Shown: positions 1-8,808 of the stretch, piece by piece | Layout: every line of letters begins with the position of its first letter | How positions within the stretch are numbered: the stretch's first letter is position 1 | The notes under the pieces: generated by a model | What the model saw: only the letters and a program-made list of their open reading frames with translations | The model's database searches: none | Told to the model about the DNA's origin: nothing | DNA from: Lysobacteraceae bacterium CU05-9 | Lineage (GTDB): Bacteria; Pseudomonadota; Gammaproteobacteria; Xanthomonadales; Xanthomonadaceae | Reading direction: 5' to 3' | Length of the DNA: 64,000 bases | Assembly (NCBI GenBank): GCA_007556525.1 | Contig: SWJS01000006.1 | Location: 30,154 to 94,153, forward strand | Made by a program: the position numbers and the translations under genes

Positions 1-1530
1 CGTCGTCGTCGGTGCCGTGCCCGGCGTCAGCGTCACGTCCGCTGGGACCACCGGCGCGCCATTCAGCGTGTCGTTGACCAGGACCGAGCCCGTCGTGCCA
101 CCCGTTGCACCGTTGATCGGTGCCGGCGTGTCGTCCACCGCATCAATCGGTTTCGGTGCTTCTGTAATCGTCTCACTATCCGAAACAGGAGTGAGTGTTC
201 CACCTGCAGGTGTGCCTGTAACGGTTGCGTTGTTCGTAACGGTACCCGGAGTACCAAGCAGATCCTCTGCCTTAATGGTGTACGTTGCGGTACAAGTGGT
301 ACTTTCCGTCGGAGCAAGCGTTGTAACTGGGCAGCTCACAGTCGCGATCTTGTCATCACTGATAGAAATAGCACTAATGCTCACATTCCCGGTATTAGTG
401 ACAACGTAGTTATATGTCACGGTCTCGCCGACACTCGAATACGTGGTCTTATTGGCCGACTTAACAATAGTAAGAGTCGGGGTTGCGATGACCGTGTCCG
501 TATCCGTCGAGCTGTTGTTGCCGCCCGTTGGATCCGTCGTGCCTGCCGGCGGTGCCACCGTCGCCACGTTCGAGACCGAACCCGACGTCGCCGTGACGTT
601 GGCCGTCACGGTAATGACGTACGTGCCACCCGATGCGATGACCGGCGTGACAAAGCCCGCTTCGAGCTGCGCAACCGTCGGTGCCGTGGTGCAGCCCGCG
701 CCGCACGCCACGGCCGTCTTGGTCAGGCCCGTGACCGCAGGGTCCGTGAGCGTGGCCGTCGACGCACTTGGACCGGCGTTCGTGACTGTAATGGTGTAGG
801 TCGTCGTGCCACCCGCGGTGACCGAGGTGACCGAGTTGGTCTTCACGACCTGAAGGTCAGCAACCGGCGTGACCGTGTCCGTATCCGTCGAGCTGTTGTT
901 GCCGCCGGTTGGATCCGTCGTGCCTGCCGGCGGTGCCACCGTCGCCACGTTCGAGACCGAACCCGACGTCGCCGTGACGTTGGCCGTCACGGTAATGACG
1001 TACGTGCCACCCGATGCGATGACCGGCGTGACAAAGCCCGCTTCGAGCTGCGCAACCGTCGGTGCCGTGGTGCAGCCCGCGCCGCACGCCACGGCCGTCT
1101 TGGTCAGGCCCGTGACCGCAGGGTCCGTGAGCGTGGCCGTCGACGCACTTGGACCGGCGTTCGTGACTGTAATGGTGTAGGTCGTCGTGCCACCCGCGGT
1201 GACCGACGTGACCGAGTTGGTCTTCACGACCTGAAGGTCAGCAACCGGCGTGACCGTGTCCGTATCGGTTGACGAACAAGTGCCGGTTGCAGAGTTAAAG
1301 ACGGCCGGTGCCGTACAACTTGCGCCGGTATTCGTAATGCCGGAAGGTGGCGTCACGGTCGCAGTATTGACGGCATCCGCAGCAAGTGCACCCGCTGCTG
1401 GTAATGCGGTAATGGCAGACAACAAAGTCGTCGCAGCGATACGACGCATCCCAAACTTGATACGTTGTAACGCAGTCTCTTGACGAGCTTCTCCAACAAA
1501 AAATCCCTTTATTTTGTTGATATTTGTCAT
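1..1530 (-). CDS. DUF11-repeat exported surface protein (3' end outside window)
   Basis: The frame is open from the ATG at 1530 to the left edge (510 codons, no stop). The N-terminus is a long basic region then a hydrophobic stretch ending near residue 50 (ALPAAGALAA), which looks like an extended export signal. Then come Thr/Val/Ala-rich units of the DUF11/CARDB-like type: each has a LQVVKTNSVTSVTAGGTTTYTITVTNAG-like pattern (LQVVKTNS, then TYTITVTNAGPS), followed by a TIVKSANKT unit and a VLVNDTLNGAPV unit near the left edge. Such modules build very large secreted or surface-anchored proteins in Proteobacteria. The exact role (adhesin, biofilm) is inference. Two modules are almost identical at DNA level. 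A GAAGT repeat lies 71-90 bp upstream of the start. Confidence 0.8.
   Translation of the reverse strand, partial: MTNINKIKGFFVGEARQETALQRIKFGMRRIAATTLLSAITALPAAGALAADAVNTATVTPPSGITNTGASCTAPAVFNSATGTCSSTDTDTVTPVADLQVVKTNSVTSVTAGGTTTYTITVTNAGPSASTATLTDPAVTGLTKTAVACGAGCTTAPTVAQLEAGFVTPVIASGGTYVITVTANVTATSGSVSNVATVAPPAGTTDPTGGNNSSTDTDTVTPVADLQVVKTNSVTSVTAGGTTTYTITVTNAGPSASTATLTDPAVTGLTKTAVACGAGCTTAPTVAQLEAGFVTPVIASGGTYVITVTANVTATSGSVSNVATVAPPAGTTDPTGGNNSSTDTDTVIATPTLTIVKSANKTTYSSVGETVTYNYVVTNTGNVSISAISISDDKIATVSCPVTTLAPTESTTCTATYTIKAEDLLGTPGTVTNNATVTGTPAGGTLTPVSDSETITEAPKPIDAVDDTPAPINGATGGTTGSVLVNDTLNGAPVVPADVTLTPGTAPTTT
491..1252 (-). repeat. Two tandem 381-bp units inside the DUF11 protein gene
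   Basis: Unit 1 is 491-871 and unit 2 is 872-1252. They are nearly identical base for base; I noticed only isolated differences (for example CCCGTT against CCGGTT near 522 and 903). 381 bp is 127 codons, so each copy adds one DUF11 module without changing frame. A diverged restart of the unit follows at 1253. This looks like a recent in-frame duplication. Confidence 0.9.
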
Positions 1531-1600
1531 TACGGTCGTCTTTGAAAATTTGAGTTTCAGAATGGCCAATTCGCAACAATTCACCCGGTCTTTCCAGGCC

Positions 1601-1620
1601 GAAGTGAAGTGAAGTGAAGC
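1601..1620 (-). repeat. Pentanucleotide GAAGT run upstream of the DUF11 gene
   Basis: GAAGT-GAAGT-GAAGT-GAAGC lies 71-90 bp upstream of the ATG at 1530. The rest of 1531-1860 holds no convincing gene and is AT-rich near 1690-1790, so it probably contains the promoter. The position of the run would let copy number alter promoter or leader spacing, but only four copies are present. Confidence 0.6.
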
Positions 1621-1860
1621 GATCAATGTTGTAACTGCAGTTTGAATTCCACACGTTGCGTAGCTTTGTTAGCTGAGCATACGCTTGGTGTTAATTTTCA
1701 AAATGATAACAGATTTTTCTCATTTCATGACGGTTGTCACGGGAAATTGGTGCAGTGCAGGATTTTTTATTACAAAATGATGAAAGATTTTTGCCTAGTT
1801 GCGCGTAGTCGTTCATGCGCTCATGGAGTGTTCGAGGGAGTTTCGTGACGGTGTCCCAAT

Positions 1861-1890
1861 GAAAATGAGCGCCCCGAAGGGCGCCCTTTT
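1861..1890 (-). terminator. Terminator after M16 peptidase gene
   Basis: A stem GGGCGCCC / GGGCGCTC closes a TTCG loop (1867-1886). On the minus strand it is followed by ATTTTC. The opposite side also carries TTTT (1887-1890), so it may work in both directions. It lies 25 bp past the M16 stop. Confidence 0.75.
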
Positions 1891-1914
1891 CAATCGCTTG
1901 TCGAACTCAGACGA

Positions 1915-4806
1915 TTATTTCGAACCCGAAGGGTTCCCGTCGGCATCGAGGATTTCGATCGGGCCGAGGTTGAGATCGCGGATTGGTTTTTCGATTTTCG
2001 ACAGGTCGCCGACGACGACCCAGACCATCTTGGATGGGTCGAACGCCTTGGCAGCGGCGGCGACCTGGGCTGGCGTCATGCCTTCGATGATCGAAGCGCG
2101 GCGGGTGACATAATCATCCGGACGGTTGTAACGGACGTTGCCCGCCAACATGCCTGCGACCGACGAAGCTGTTTCGAACGAGCCTGGGAGCGAGAGCAGA
2201 GCGCGCTTTTCGGCGTCATTTACTTCCATATCCGTGATCGGACGCGAGCCCGAGACGTACGCGACGATTTCCTTGTTCGCTTCGGCCAGCGATTCCGCAG
2301 CCTTGTCGATCTGGACTGGAGCCGAGACGATCCATGGACGCTGACCCAGCATGGTGCGGATACCCGTGCGGGCGCCGTACGACCAATGCTTGTCTTCGCG
2401 CAGGTTCATGTTCAGGCGCGAAGTGAAGGAACCACCGATCAGATCGTTGGCCATCTCCAGCATCACGTCCTTCGCGACATCGGACGGTGCGTCCTGCAGT
2501 TGTCCGCCAAAAATATTCGCCTGCACCGCACCCGGCTGGTCAATCAGATACACCTTGGTGGCCGATGGACGGGCGACGACTGCCGGAGCCGCGTTGGTCG
2601 GAGCCGTACCTGTGCCCTTCCACGAACCGAAGTGCTTGTTCAGCGCCGGCACGATTTGCGACAGGGTCGTGTCACCGACGACAACGATGGTGGAATTTTC
2701 CGGACGGATGTAGGTCGCCGTGTACTTCAGCAAGTCCGCACGGTTGATGTTGCCAACCGTCGACTCATAACCAGTTCCCGAGGCTGGAATGCCGTATGGG
2801 TGGTCCTTTCCATACAAAACCAACGGCAGCACGCGCGAGGACGCCGAGGATGGGTTGGCTTTCTCCTGCTTGATGCCAGCGACCCAGGTTGCCTTGACGC
2901 GGTCAATTTCCGACTGGTCGTAGCGTGGACGCTGCAGCATGTCCGCAAACAACGCCAACGATGGATCCAGCTTCGAGCTCAACGTGCTCATATAAGCTTC
3001 TGCGCCATCAATACCCGCCGACGCACCCATTTCGGCGCCGAGGCCTTCGGCCTCCGCGGCGAACGTCAGCGCGTCATAGTTGCCTGCACCCTCGTCCAGC
3101 AATCCAAGCGCCAAGTTGGCCAGTCCCAGTTGCGACTTCGGATCCGTCGCGGTGCCGCCGTTGAACATCCAGTTCATCTGAATCACAGGAATCTCAGGAC
3201 GACGTGCCAAAACCACCGTCGCACCATTCGACAACGTCGCACGCTCAATCTTCGGCAACTTCAGGGATGGGAAGTCTGTTGGGTATGGGACGCCCTTCGA
3301 ACGGTCGACCGTCGTAGGAATCGTCTTAAACTTCGCGTCGACCGGTGGCAGGGTGAATGCGGCTGGCTTTTCGGCCGGCGCTTCGACGAGCGGTGTGCGC
3401 TGACCCTTGTTCACAACGATCGTGTGCGAGCCGTTGCCCAGAATCCACTTGCGACCGGCATCCTGAACGTCTTTCTTGGTGGCGGAGTTGAACGCTGCGA
3501 GAGAGTCCTTGAAGCAGCCCGGGTTCTTCTCATAGATTGCACAAGCGGCCAAAACATCCGCCTTGCCCCCAAATCCACCGATCCGTTCAATGCCGCGCAC
3601 GAAGTTGGCGTTGGCCTGACCCTTGGCGCGCGTCAGTTCTTCGTCGGTGGGGCCTTCGTTGATCAGGCGCTTCACTTCTTCGTCGATGATCGCTTCGACC
3701 TTCTTCGGATCGACGCCATCCTTCACGACCGCATTGACCATGAACATCGACGCCAGTTGCGAGCCCCACATGGCGGTGCCGACGCTGTCGACGAGCTTTT
3801 CGTCATGGAGCAAACGCTTGTCGAGGCGCGAGGACTTCGAACCACCGAGGATCGATGACAGCAGGTCGAGGCGGTCGGAATCGCGGTTGGTCGCTTCAGC
3901 CACCGGCCAGGCACGCGTGATTCGGACGGCCGGCACGCGGTCTTCCATCTCTTCACGGCTTTCCGCACGCTTCGGCACGTTCACATTCGGCTGCGCCATC
4001 GTCGGCGACGCCTTGATATCGCCAAAATACTTCTCAACCAGCGGCTTCGCGGTCTTCGCATCGATATCGCCGGCCAGCACGAGAACGGCGTTGTTCGGGC
4101 CGTACCAGGTGCGGAACCACTGCTTCACATCTTCCAGCGACGCGGCATTGAGGTCATTCATCGAGCCGATCGTGGTGTGGTTATATGGGTGTCTCTTCGG
4201 GAACAGGCTCGCGAACATTTTGGTGAAAACTTGGCCATATGGTGCGTTCTCGCCCTGGCGCTTTTCGTTCTGGACGACGCCGCGTTGTTCGTCGAGGGTC
4301 TTCTGGTCAATCGCACCGAGCAGGTGGCCCATGCGGTCCGATTCCATCCACAGTGCGGTTTCCAGCGCGGTGGTTGGGACATTTTCAAAATAATTCGTCC
4401 GGTCGGTGTTCGTCGTGCCGTTCTGGCCCGTCGCGCCGATCTTCTGGAACGGTTCAAAATACTCGCCCGGGAAGTTCTCGGTGCCGTTGAACATCAAGTG
4501 TTCAAACAAGTGGGCAAAACCACTGCGCCCCGCCGGCTCATCCTTCGATCCCACGTGATACCAGACGTTGACCGCCACAATCGGCGCCTTGCGGTCGGTA
4601 TGGACCACGACGCGCAGGCCGTTCGGCAGGGTGAACTGTTCATACGCGATGTTGACGTTGTCGGCCTTGGCGGCCTTCGCCTTCGTGGCCTTCGCCGGTG
4701 CAGCCTTGTTCGGTGCGGCGTGCGCGGCATTCGGCGCGAACGATGCAACACCCAGTGCAGCGACGACGCTCAGCGCCAGTGCATGAAACTTTGGAGTGGA
4801 CTTCAT
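1915..4806 (-). CDS. Two-domain M16 family zinc metallopeptidase, exported
   Basis: 963 aa. Residues 1-30 form a signal peptide ending AAHA; a Lys/Ala-rich linker follows to about 48. The first M16 domain has the inverted zinc motif HLFEH at residues 99-103, and the downstream glutamate is expected in the NEKRQGENAPYG stretch. The second half repeats the fold (LDEGAGNYDALT region) without an HxxEH, as usual for the inactive partner domain. Family knowledge: periplasmic pitrilysin/processing-peptidase-like enzymes degrade peptides inside a clamshell chamber; the substrate here is unknown. It stands alone with its own terminator and is divergent from trmL across a palindrome array. Confidence 0.93.
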   Translation of the reverse strand: MKSTPKFHALALSVVAALGVASFAPNAAHAAPNKAAPAKATKAKAAKADNVNIAYEQFTLPNGLRVVVHTDRKAPIVAVNVWYHVGSKDEPAGRSGFAHLFEHLMFNGTENFPGEYFEPFQKIGATGQNGTTNTDRTNYFENVPTTALETALWMESDRMGHLLGAIDQKTLDEQRGVVQNEKRQGENAPYGQVFTKMFASLFPKRHPYNHTTIGSMNDLNAASLEDVKQWFRTWYGPNNAVLVLAGDIDAKTAKPLVEKYFGDIKASPTMAQPNVNVPKRAESREEMEDRVPAVRITRAWPVAEATNRDSDRLDLLSSILGGSKSSRLDKRLLHDEKLVDSVGTAMWGSQLASMFMVNAVVKDGVDPKKVEAIIDEEVKRLINEGPTDEELTRAKGQANANFVRGIERIGGFGGKADVLAACAIYEKNPGCFKDSLAAFNSATKKDVQDAGRKWILGNGSHTIVVNKGQRTPLVEAPAEKPAAFTLPPVDAKFKTIPTTVDRSKGVPYPTDFPSLKLPKIERATLSNGATVVLARRPEIPVIQMNWMFNGGTATDPKSQLGLANLALGLLDEGAGNYDALTFAAEAEGLGAEMGASAGIDGAEAYMSTLSSKLDPSLALFADMLQRPRYDQSEIDRVKATWVAGIKQEKANPSSASSRVLPLVLYGKDHPYGIPASGTGYESTVGNINRADLLKYTATYIRPENSTIVVVGDTTLSQIVPALNKHFGSWKGTGTAPTNAAPAVVARPSATKVYLIDQPGAVQANIFGGQLQDAPSDVAKDVMLEMANDLIGGSFTSRLNMNLREDKHWSYGARTGIRTMLGQRPWIVSAPVQIDKAAESLAEANKEIVAYVSGSRPITDMEVNDAEKRALLSLPGSFETASSVAGMLAGNVRYNRPDDYVTRRASIIEGMTPAQVAAAAKAFDPSKMVWVVVGDLSKIEKPIRDLNLGPIEILDADGNPSGSK

Positions 4807-4923
4807 AATTGTGGATCACCCTGTCGTGGAATTCGGAGTCGCCGGCTTTTGTCGCCCGCCGACGGTAACTCATCAACTATAGGTGGCGCGCGGCGTTTGC
4901 GTATGCGCCGAAAGTCATGCCCA

Positions 4924-5087
4924 CGCGGAAACATTTGTAACCACCGGAAACAAATGTAACCGCGCCGCAGAGTGGCTCGGCCCCGGTGATGTTGCTATTG
5001 TCACAATTGTCACAAATGTGACAGCGCGGTCGCGCGACAAACGCGAGGGTGTCGCAACTGTGGCAATCTGCCACAATTGGGACACCC
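4924..5087. repeat. Palindrome array, locus A (between M16 gene and trmL)
   Basis: This is the divergent gap of 4807-5115. It contains GGAAACATTTGTAACC (4927-4942) and GGAAACAAATGTAACC (4946-4961), then overlapping TGTCACAATTGT and TGTCACAAATGTGACA copies phased by 9 bp (4999-5023). Last comes a hairpin whose arms begin GGGTGTCGCAACTGTGGCA and return as TGCCACAATTGGGACACCC (5047-5087). It is the same family as loci at 34.9, 39.0, 52.9 and 61.5 kb. No U-tract follows, so it is not a classic terminator. Confidence 0.85.
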
Positions 5088-5115
5088 ACCGAAAATCACC
5101 GAGCCGCCCGCAACC

Positions 5116-5580
5116 GTGTTTCATGTCGTCCTTTTCCAACCCGAGATCCCGCCGAACACCGGGAACGTCATCCGGCTGTGCGCGAACACGGGGGCGCAGC
5201 TGCACCTTGTGAAGCCGCTGGGATTTCCGATCGACCACAAGCAGATGCGACGCGCGGGGCTGGACTATCACGAGTTCGCAAACATGCAAGTACACGAAAA
5301 TCTCGAGGATGCGCTGAAGGCGACGGGAGGTGGGCGAGTTTTTGCGCTGAGTACGAAAGGACAACAACGGCCGGATGAAATCCAATTCGTGCCGGGCGAT
5401 GTCTTCCTGTTTGGGCCGGAGACGCGGGGGTTGCCGCCGGAAGTGCTCGACAATCTGCCGAACGAACAAGTGCTGCGATTGCCGATGATGCCGAACAACC
5501 GGTCACTGAATTTGTCGAATACCGTAGCGGTGATGGTGTACGAAGCGTGGCGGCAGCAGGGCTACGCGGGCGGCGCCTGA
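5116..5580 (+). CDS. trmL: tRNA (cytidine/uridine-2'-O-)-methyltransferase TrmL
   Basis: 154 aa from a GTG start. The frame opens at ATG 5077, but those 13 extra codons lie partly in the palindrome array and lack family similarity. From GTG the protein reads [21 protein letters not shown], the usual TrmL N-terminus, and the length fits the ~157-aa family. Later SPOUT-fold motifs are visible: [10 protein letters not shown] (about residues 107-116) and [18 protein letters not shown] near the end, which make the knotted SAM site. It methylates the wobble nucleotide of certain tRNA-Leu. No strong Shine-Dalgarno sequence is seen. Confidence 0.9.
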   Translation: MFHVVLFQPEIPPNTGNVIRLCANTGAQLHLVKPLGFPIDHKQMRRAGLDYHEFANMQVHENLEDALKATGGGRVFALSTKGQQRPDEIQFVPGDVFLFGPETRGLPPEVLDNLPNEQVLRLPMMPNNRSLNLSNTVAVMVYEAWRQQGYAGGA

Positions 5581-5774
5581 ACAACCCTCGAAAACACATG
5601 AGGAGTTGTTAATAAAGTCATGAAATTCTGTCTGCACCGAAGCTGAATTTTGTACGCGCAAGTTCAGTAAACATTAAAAACAAAACTGGATACTGGGAAC
5701 CGTCGGCAAGGTATGTCTTTGCTGATTTCCGAGAAGATCGGATTTAATTTTTTGATTGTGAGGTTTAGACCTTT

Positions 5775-6326
5775 ATGAAACTTTCCTTGATTGCATTGAC
5801 CTTGGCCGCAGCGCTCCCATTGTCCGCGGTGGCAGCTGACGGCGTGAAGTACAACTATGTTGAAGGTGGCTATGCCAAGCTCAACACCGATGGCGGCGAC
5901 GCTGACGGTTGGGCGCTGCGCGGTTCCGGTGCAATTGCTCCGAGCTTCCACGTTTTTGGTTCGTATGGCCAGAAAGACATTGACCACACCAACATCACCT
6001 TGAAGGAAGGTAACGTTGGTATCGGTTATAACCGCGCGATTGCCCAAAATACCGACTTCGTCTCGAAGGTTGCGTATGAAGGTGCGAAGGCCGGTCGTTA
6101 TGACCAAAACGGCTACTCGATCGAAGCTGGCTTGAACAGCCGCCTGTCCCCACGCTTCAGCGGTCAAGCTGCTGTTGGCTACCAGGACGGTAAGGACGTT
6201 GACGGCGAAGTCTACGGTAAGCTCGGCGGCCAAATCCACATGACCCAAAATTGGTCGGTGTCCGGCGACGTCAAGTTTGCTGATGGCGCACAGAGCTACT
6301 TCATCGGTCCACGCTACACGTTCTAA
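5775..6326 (+). CDS. ax21: Ax21-family outer-membrane beta-barrel protein
   Basis: 183 aa. A signal peptide ends at AVAA (residue 21). The mature part alternates polar and hydrophobic residues, contains the Ax21-like stretch GGDADGWALRGSGAIAPSFHV and ends in YTF, a C-terminal aromatic typical of outer-membrane barrels. Ax21 proteins are characteristic of Xanthomonadales, are secreted or outer-membrane proteins, and are linked to diffusible-signal regulation and motility/biofilm; their role as plant elicitor was retracted. A weak GAGG site lies 11 bp before ATG. A strong terminator follows. Confidence 0.8.
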   Translation: MKLSLIALTLAAALPLSAVAADGVKYNYVEGGYAKLNTDGGDADGWALRGSGAIAPSFHVFGSYGQKDIDHTNITLKEGNVGIGYNRAIAQNTDFVSKVAYEGAKAGRYDQNGYSIEAGLNSRLSPRFSGQAAVGYQDGKDVDGEVYGKLGGQIHMTQNWSVSGDVKFADGAQSYFIGPRYTF

Positions 6327-6353
6327 TCGGTTCGCCGCTTAGTTCGTACGAAG

Positions 6354-6383
6354 GAGCCCGCCCTAATGGTCGGGTTCTTTTTT
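6354..6383 (+). terminator. Rho-independent terminator of ax21
   Basis: Stem GAGCCCG (6354-6360) pairs with CGGGTTC (6371-6377) and is followed by seven T. It overlaps the last codons of the convergent esterase gene. Confidence 0.85.
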
Positions 6384-7238
6384 GGTGTCTGTAAAAAAAT
6401 AGCTCAGCGCCCCACGCACACTCGCCTTCCAGACATCCCAGCTGTGCTTGCCGTTGTTGATGCGCAATTCGGCCGGGTTGTGATGTTTGCGCATGACGTT
6501 GTGGAGCCGCGTCGCATCGTTCTCCACAAAAAACTCATCGTCATCGCCGGAGTGGATGTAGAACTTCACGCGATTCGGTTGCGCGAAGTACGTCGGCAGG
6601 CGCGAGGTGTAGAGATTAGCGATCCATTCCTTCTCGTCGAATTGACCGTGCGTTGCGAAGTCTTTGCGGGCGCTCGAGTTGGCAGGCGGAAGTGGCGTGT
6701 AGACTGCCGGCGAAAGTAATCCGGCTGCGCTGAATTCGCCAGGATATTTCAGTGAGATGTTGAGCGCGCCGTAGCCACCCATGCTCAGCCCGGCGATGTA
6801 ACGTGTGCTGCGATCCTTACCGGCGTTGTATGTTTTCGTTGCGTGAGGGATGAGTTCCCGCATGATCGCGGTTTCGACTTTGCAGTCGCGCATGTCGAGG
6901 AACCAACAGTTAAAACCATCCGGCATCACCACAACACTCGGCGGCATTTGCTTGGTCGCGATCATTTGGTCGAGGGTGGTTTGGATATCGCCGGCGGTTG
7001 CCCAATCGTTGTAGTTGCCACCGCGACCGTGCAGGAGAATGATGAGCGGCATGTCTTTCGAGGTGTTGTCATCGGGCACGTAGACGTTGACGTTCCAGTT
7101 GCGCGCGAGTGCTTTGGAGGGCAACTCAATGTGGCGGATCTCGCCGGCGAATGCGGTGCACGCTTGTAACGCAATGACGCACAAAACTGCACGCCAGCTG
7201 AAATGCCGGAGGGGATTGCGGGGTTTTTGACGCATCAC
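6363..7238 (-). CDS. Exported alpha/beta-hydrolase esterase (esterase D/PHB depolymerase-like)
   Basis: 291 aa with a signal peptide ending near residue 31. It has the oxyanion-hole HGRGG (70-74), the nucleophile elbow GLSMGG with Ser152, the acid in SGDDDEF (about 231-233) and the base His265 in GKHSWD. This order is that of S-formylglutathione hydrolase/acyltransferase-like esterases (COG0627). Substrate is unknown; periplasmic location is inferred from the signal. Its stop codon lies inside the ax21 terminator. Confidence 0.85.
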   Translation of the reverse strand: MMRQKPRNPLRHFSWRAVLCVIALQACTAFAGEIRHIELPSKALARNWNVNVYVPDDNTSKDMPLIILLHGRGGNYNDWATAGDIQTTLDQMIATKQMPPSVVVMPDGFNCWFLDMRDCKVETAIMRELIPHATKTYNAGKDRSTRYIAGLSMGGYGALNISLKYPGEFSAAGLLSPAVYTPLPPANSSARKDFATHGQFDEKEWIANLYTSRLPTYFAQPNRVKFYIHSGDDDEFFVENDATRLHNVMRKHHNPAELRINNGKHSWDVWKASVRGALSYFFTDTKKEPDH

Positions 7239-7304
7239 TTACGATTTCCGCCGATGATATTGCTAACCTTTAATTTAGAAACTCTGACACATCTGGAAAG
7301 CCCC

Positions 7305-7901
7305 ATGCAATTGTCCAATCAACGTCGTTTGTTAGTCGCCTTTACGTCCCTCGCTTTCGCGATTTCCATGAGTGCGTGTCAACGCACCCCGACGGATGAT
7401 GCCGCAGGAACCGCGGAAGTAACGCCCGAAGCTCCCGCCATCGAAATGCCTGCCGAGCAACCGCCGTTTGAAGTGGAAGCACCTGCTGGCGAAGAAGCCA
7501 CGATGGATAACGGCGCCGCTGCCGCTGCCGCAACCGCTGCAGATACTTCGCCTGCACCAGAGGCACCATCGGTTGATCCGCATGCATCTGCCGCCGACAA
7601 CTCCGCGATCAAGGCAACGTCATTCAAGGCGACCGGCAACGAACCTTTTTGGGGTTTCGATGTCGATGACAAGATGATGAACTTCACCACGTTGGAGAAC
7701 CAATCCGGTTGGATGTTGCCGGTGAAGCGCAGTGGCGATGGCAACAAGGTCACCTATAGCGGCGTGCATGAAGGTAAGGCGTTTGCGTTTTCGCTGATCA
7801 AGCGCGGCTGCCAGGATTCGATGTCCGGCCAGAAGTTCGATTACACCGTGCGTGGCGAACTCAACGGCAATAAGTATGAAGGCTGCGCGTCGGCGAAGTG
7901 A
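7305..7901 (+). CDS. Lipoprotein with COG3650-type C-terminal domain
   Basis: 198 aa. The frame extends upstream to 7203, but ATG 7305 is preceded by GGAAAG and begins a clear lipoprotein signal with lipobox SMSAC. Residues 25-105 are Ala/Pro/Glu-rich and probably disordered. The C-terminal ~90 residues carry FKATGNEPFWGF, then CQDSMSGQKFDYTV and end GCASAK. GNEPFW and C-x-DxMSG are hallmarks of the COG3650 family of envelope lipoproteins of unknown function. A perfect terminator follows. Confidence 0.8.
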   Translation: MQLSNQRRLLVAFTSLAFAISMSACQRTPTDDAAGTAEVTPEAPAIEMPAEQPPFEVEAPAGEEATMDNGAAAAAATAADTSPAPEAPSVDPHASAADNSAIKATSFKATGNEPFWGFDVDDKMMNFTTLENQSGWMLPVKRSGDGNKVTYSGVHEGKAFAFSLIKRGCQDSMSGQKFDYTVRGELNGNKYEGCASAK

Positions 7902-7915
7902 CTTCGTATCACTTC

Positions 7916-7935
7916 GCTAGGTAAAGGGTCAGAGC
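7916..7935. repeat. Heptamer-phased array after the COG3650 lipoprotein gene
   Basis: Read on the minus strand this is GCTCTGA-CCCTTTA-CCTAGC, 7-bp units of the same kind as at 7994-8013 and 54134-54160. It sits 15 bp after the stop codon. Confidence 0.5.
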
Positions 7936-7943
7936 TAACCAAC

Positions 7944-7984
7944 AAGCGCCGCGAGATTTCTAATCCGCGGCGCTTTGCTTTTGG
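7944..7984 (+). terminator. Terminator after the COG3650 lipoprotein gene
   Basis: A perfect 10-bp stem AAGCGCCGCG (7944-7953) / CGCGGCGCTT (7966-7975) is followed by TGCTTTTGGC. Confidence 0.8.
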
Positions 7985-7993
7985 CTTTTCAAC

Positions 7994-8013
7994 AGCTCTT
8001 GCCTTTTACCCAC
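7994..8013. repeat. Heptamer-phased array after the CPBP gene
   Basis: GCTCTTG-CCTTTTA-CCCACG: three 7-bp units, very close to GCTTTTA-CCCATTC-GCTCTTA-CCCACG at 54134-54160. It lies 15 bp past the stop of the minus-strand CPBP gene. Confidence 0.5.
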
Positions 8014-8028
8014 GCACGAAGTGCGAAG

Positions 8029-8778
8029 TTACGCCCAGCCCTTATCAATCGCCAGCAGCGACACAAAGTTGTTGAGACAGTGCAGCAGGATCGGAACGTA
8101 GATCGAGTTTGTTTTCCAACGTGACCAGCCGAGGATCAGTCCCATCACGAAAATCATCAGGATTGGATACCAGCTGTATTGGATGTGGATCACTGCCCAC
8201 AGCGCTGATGTCACGATGATCGCGCCGACCGGCTTTAGCGGACCTTCCGCGAGACCTTTGTACATGAAGCCGCGGAACATAAGCTCTTCAAAAATCGGTG
8301 CCGCAACCGCAACCGCCAGGTAAAGCAGCATCTTGTTATCCGCTGATTTGAACACGCTGCCGGTGAATTCGGTTGCGGACTTTTCGCCGATTGCCGTACC
8401 ACCCCAACCCATCAGCATCACCGCAATGAACATGATCAGCGTCCAGACGATGTAGTTCTTTAACGATGTGTTGTTCAACGCAAGATAGTCGCGGATGCTC
8501 GAACCGCGCTTCAATTTGATGATCAGCAAAATCAGGGGAACCGCAAAAATGAACGATGCGAGCGATGCCCACGTCAAAACATTCCCATCCGTTTCCAGCG
8601 TCGGCATCATGGCCATCAGATCGGATTCGTTGATCGTGCGGCCGAGCGACTTGGTGAGGTACGCGATCATGCCGAACACTTGCGCGATTCCAAACACCCC
8701 AAAAATTGCAACGCTCCAGAGCAGTGTCGAGAACGTGCGCCAGAACGGGCGTCTCACGGGCAATTCATAATGATTCAT
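8029..8778 (-). CDS. CPBP-family intramembrane metalloprotease (CAAX/Abi type)
   Basis: 249 aa with about six to seven hydrophobic segments. The three CPBP motifs are present: FEELMFRG (EExxxR) near residue 164, IHIQY with its His near 194, and LLHCLNN (HxxxN) near 233-239. These form the glutamate/histidine active site of Rce1/Abi-like membrane proteases. Function in this organism is unknown; bacterial members include bacteriocin-immunity and regulated-proteolysis proteins. It is followed by nothing on its strand and preceded by a separate small membrane-protein gene. Confidence 0.85.
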   Translation of the reverse strand: MNHYELPVRRPFWRTFSTLLWSVAIFGVFGIAQVFGMIAYLTKSLGRTINESDLMAMMPTLETDGNVLTWASLASFIFAVPLILLIIKLKRGSSIRDYLALNNTSLKNYIVWTLIMFIAVMLMGWGGTAIGEKSATEFTGSVFKSADNKMLLYLAVAVAAPIFEELMFRGFMYKGLAEGPLKPVGAIIVTSALWAVIHIQYSWYPILMIFVMGLILGWSRWKTNSIYVPILLHCLNNFVSLLAIDKGWA

Positions 8779-8808
8779 CGATGACTCCGGATCGTGGTTC
8801 GTTTCATT

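Larger units (their letters stand above)
1531..1914. other. Intergenic region between DUF11 gene and M16 peptidase
   Basis: This 384-bp gap holds the likely promoter and leader of the DUF11 gene (minus strand), the GAAGT run and the M16 terminator. A 68-codon frame at 1642-1848 has no recognisable features and I do not consider it a gene. Confidence 0.6.

Noticed and set aside
2386-3858. Long plus-strand reading frame (490 codons)
   Set aside because: It lies wholly antisense to the M16 peptidase gene, which has clear family motifs; the reverse frame has Arg-rich, motif-free composition.
5727-5755. Short hairpin TCCGA..TCGGA with T-rich tail before ax21
   Set aside because: Only five base pairs; it could end trmL transcripts, but the stem is too weak to report as a terminator.
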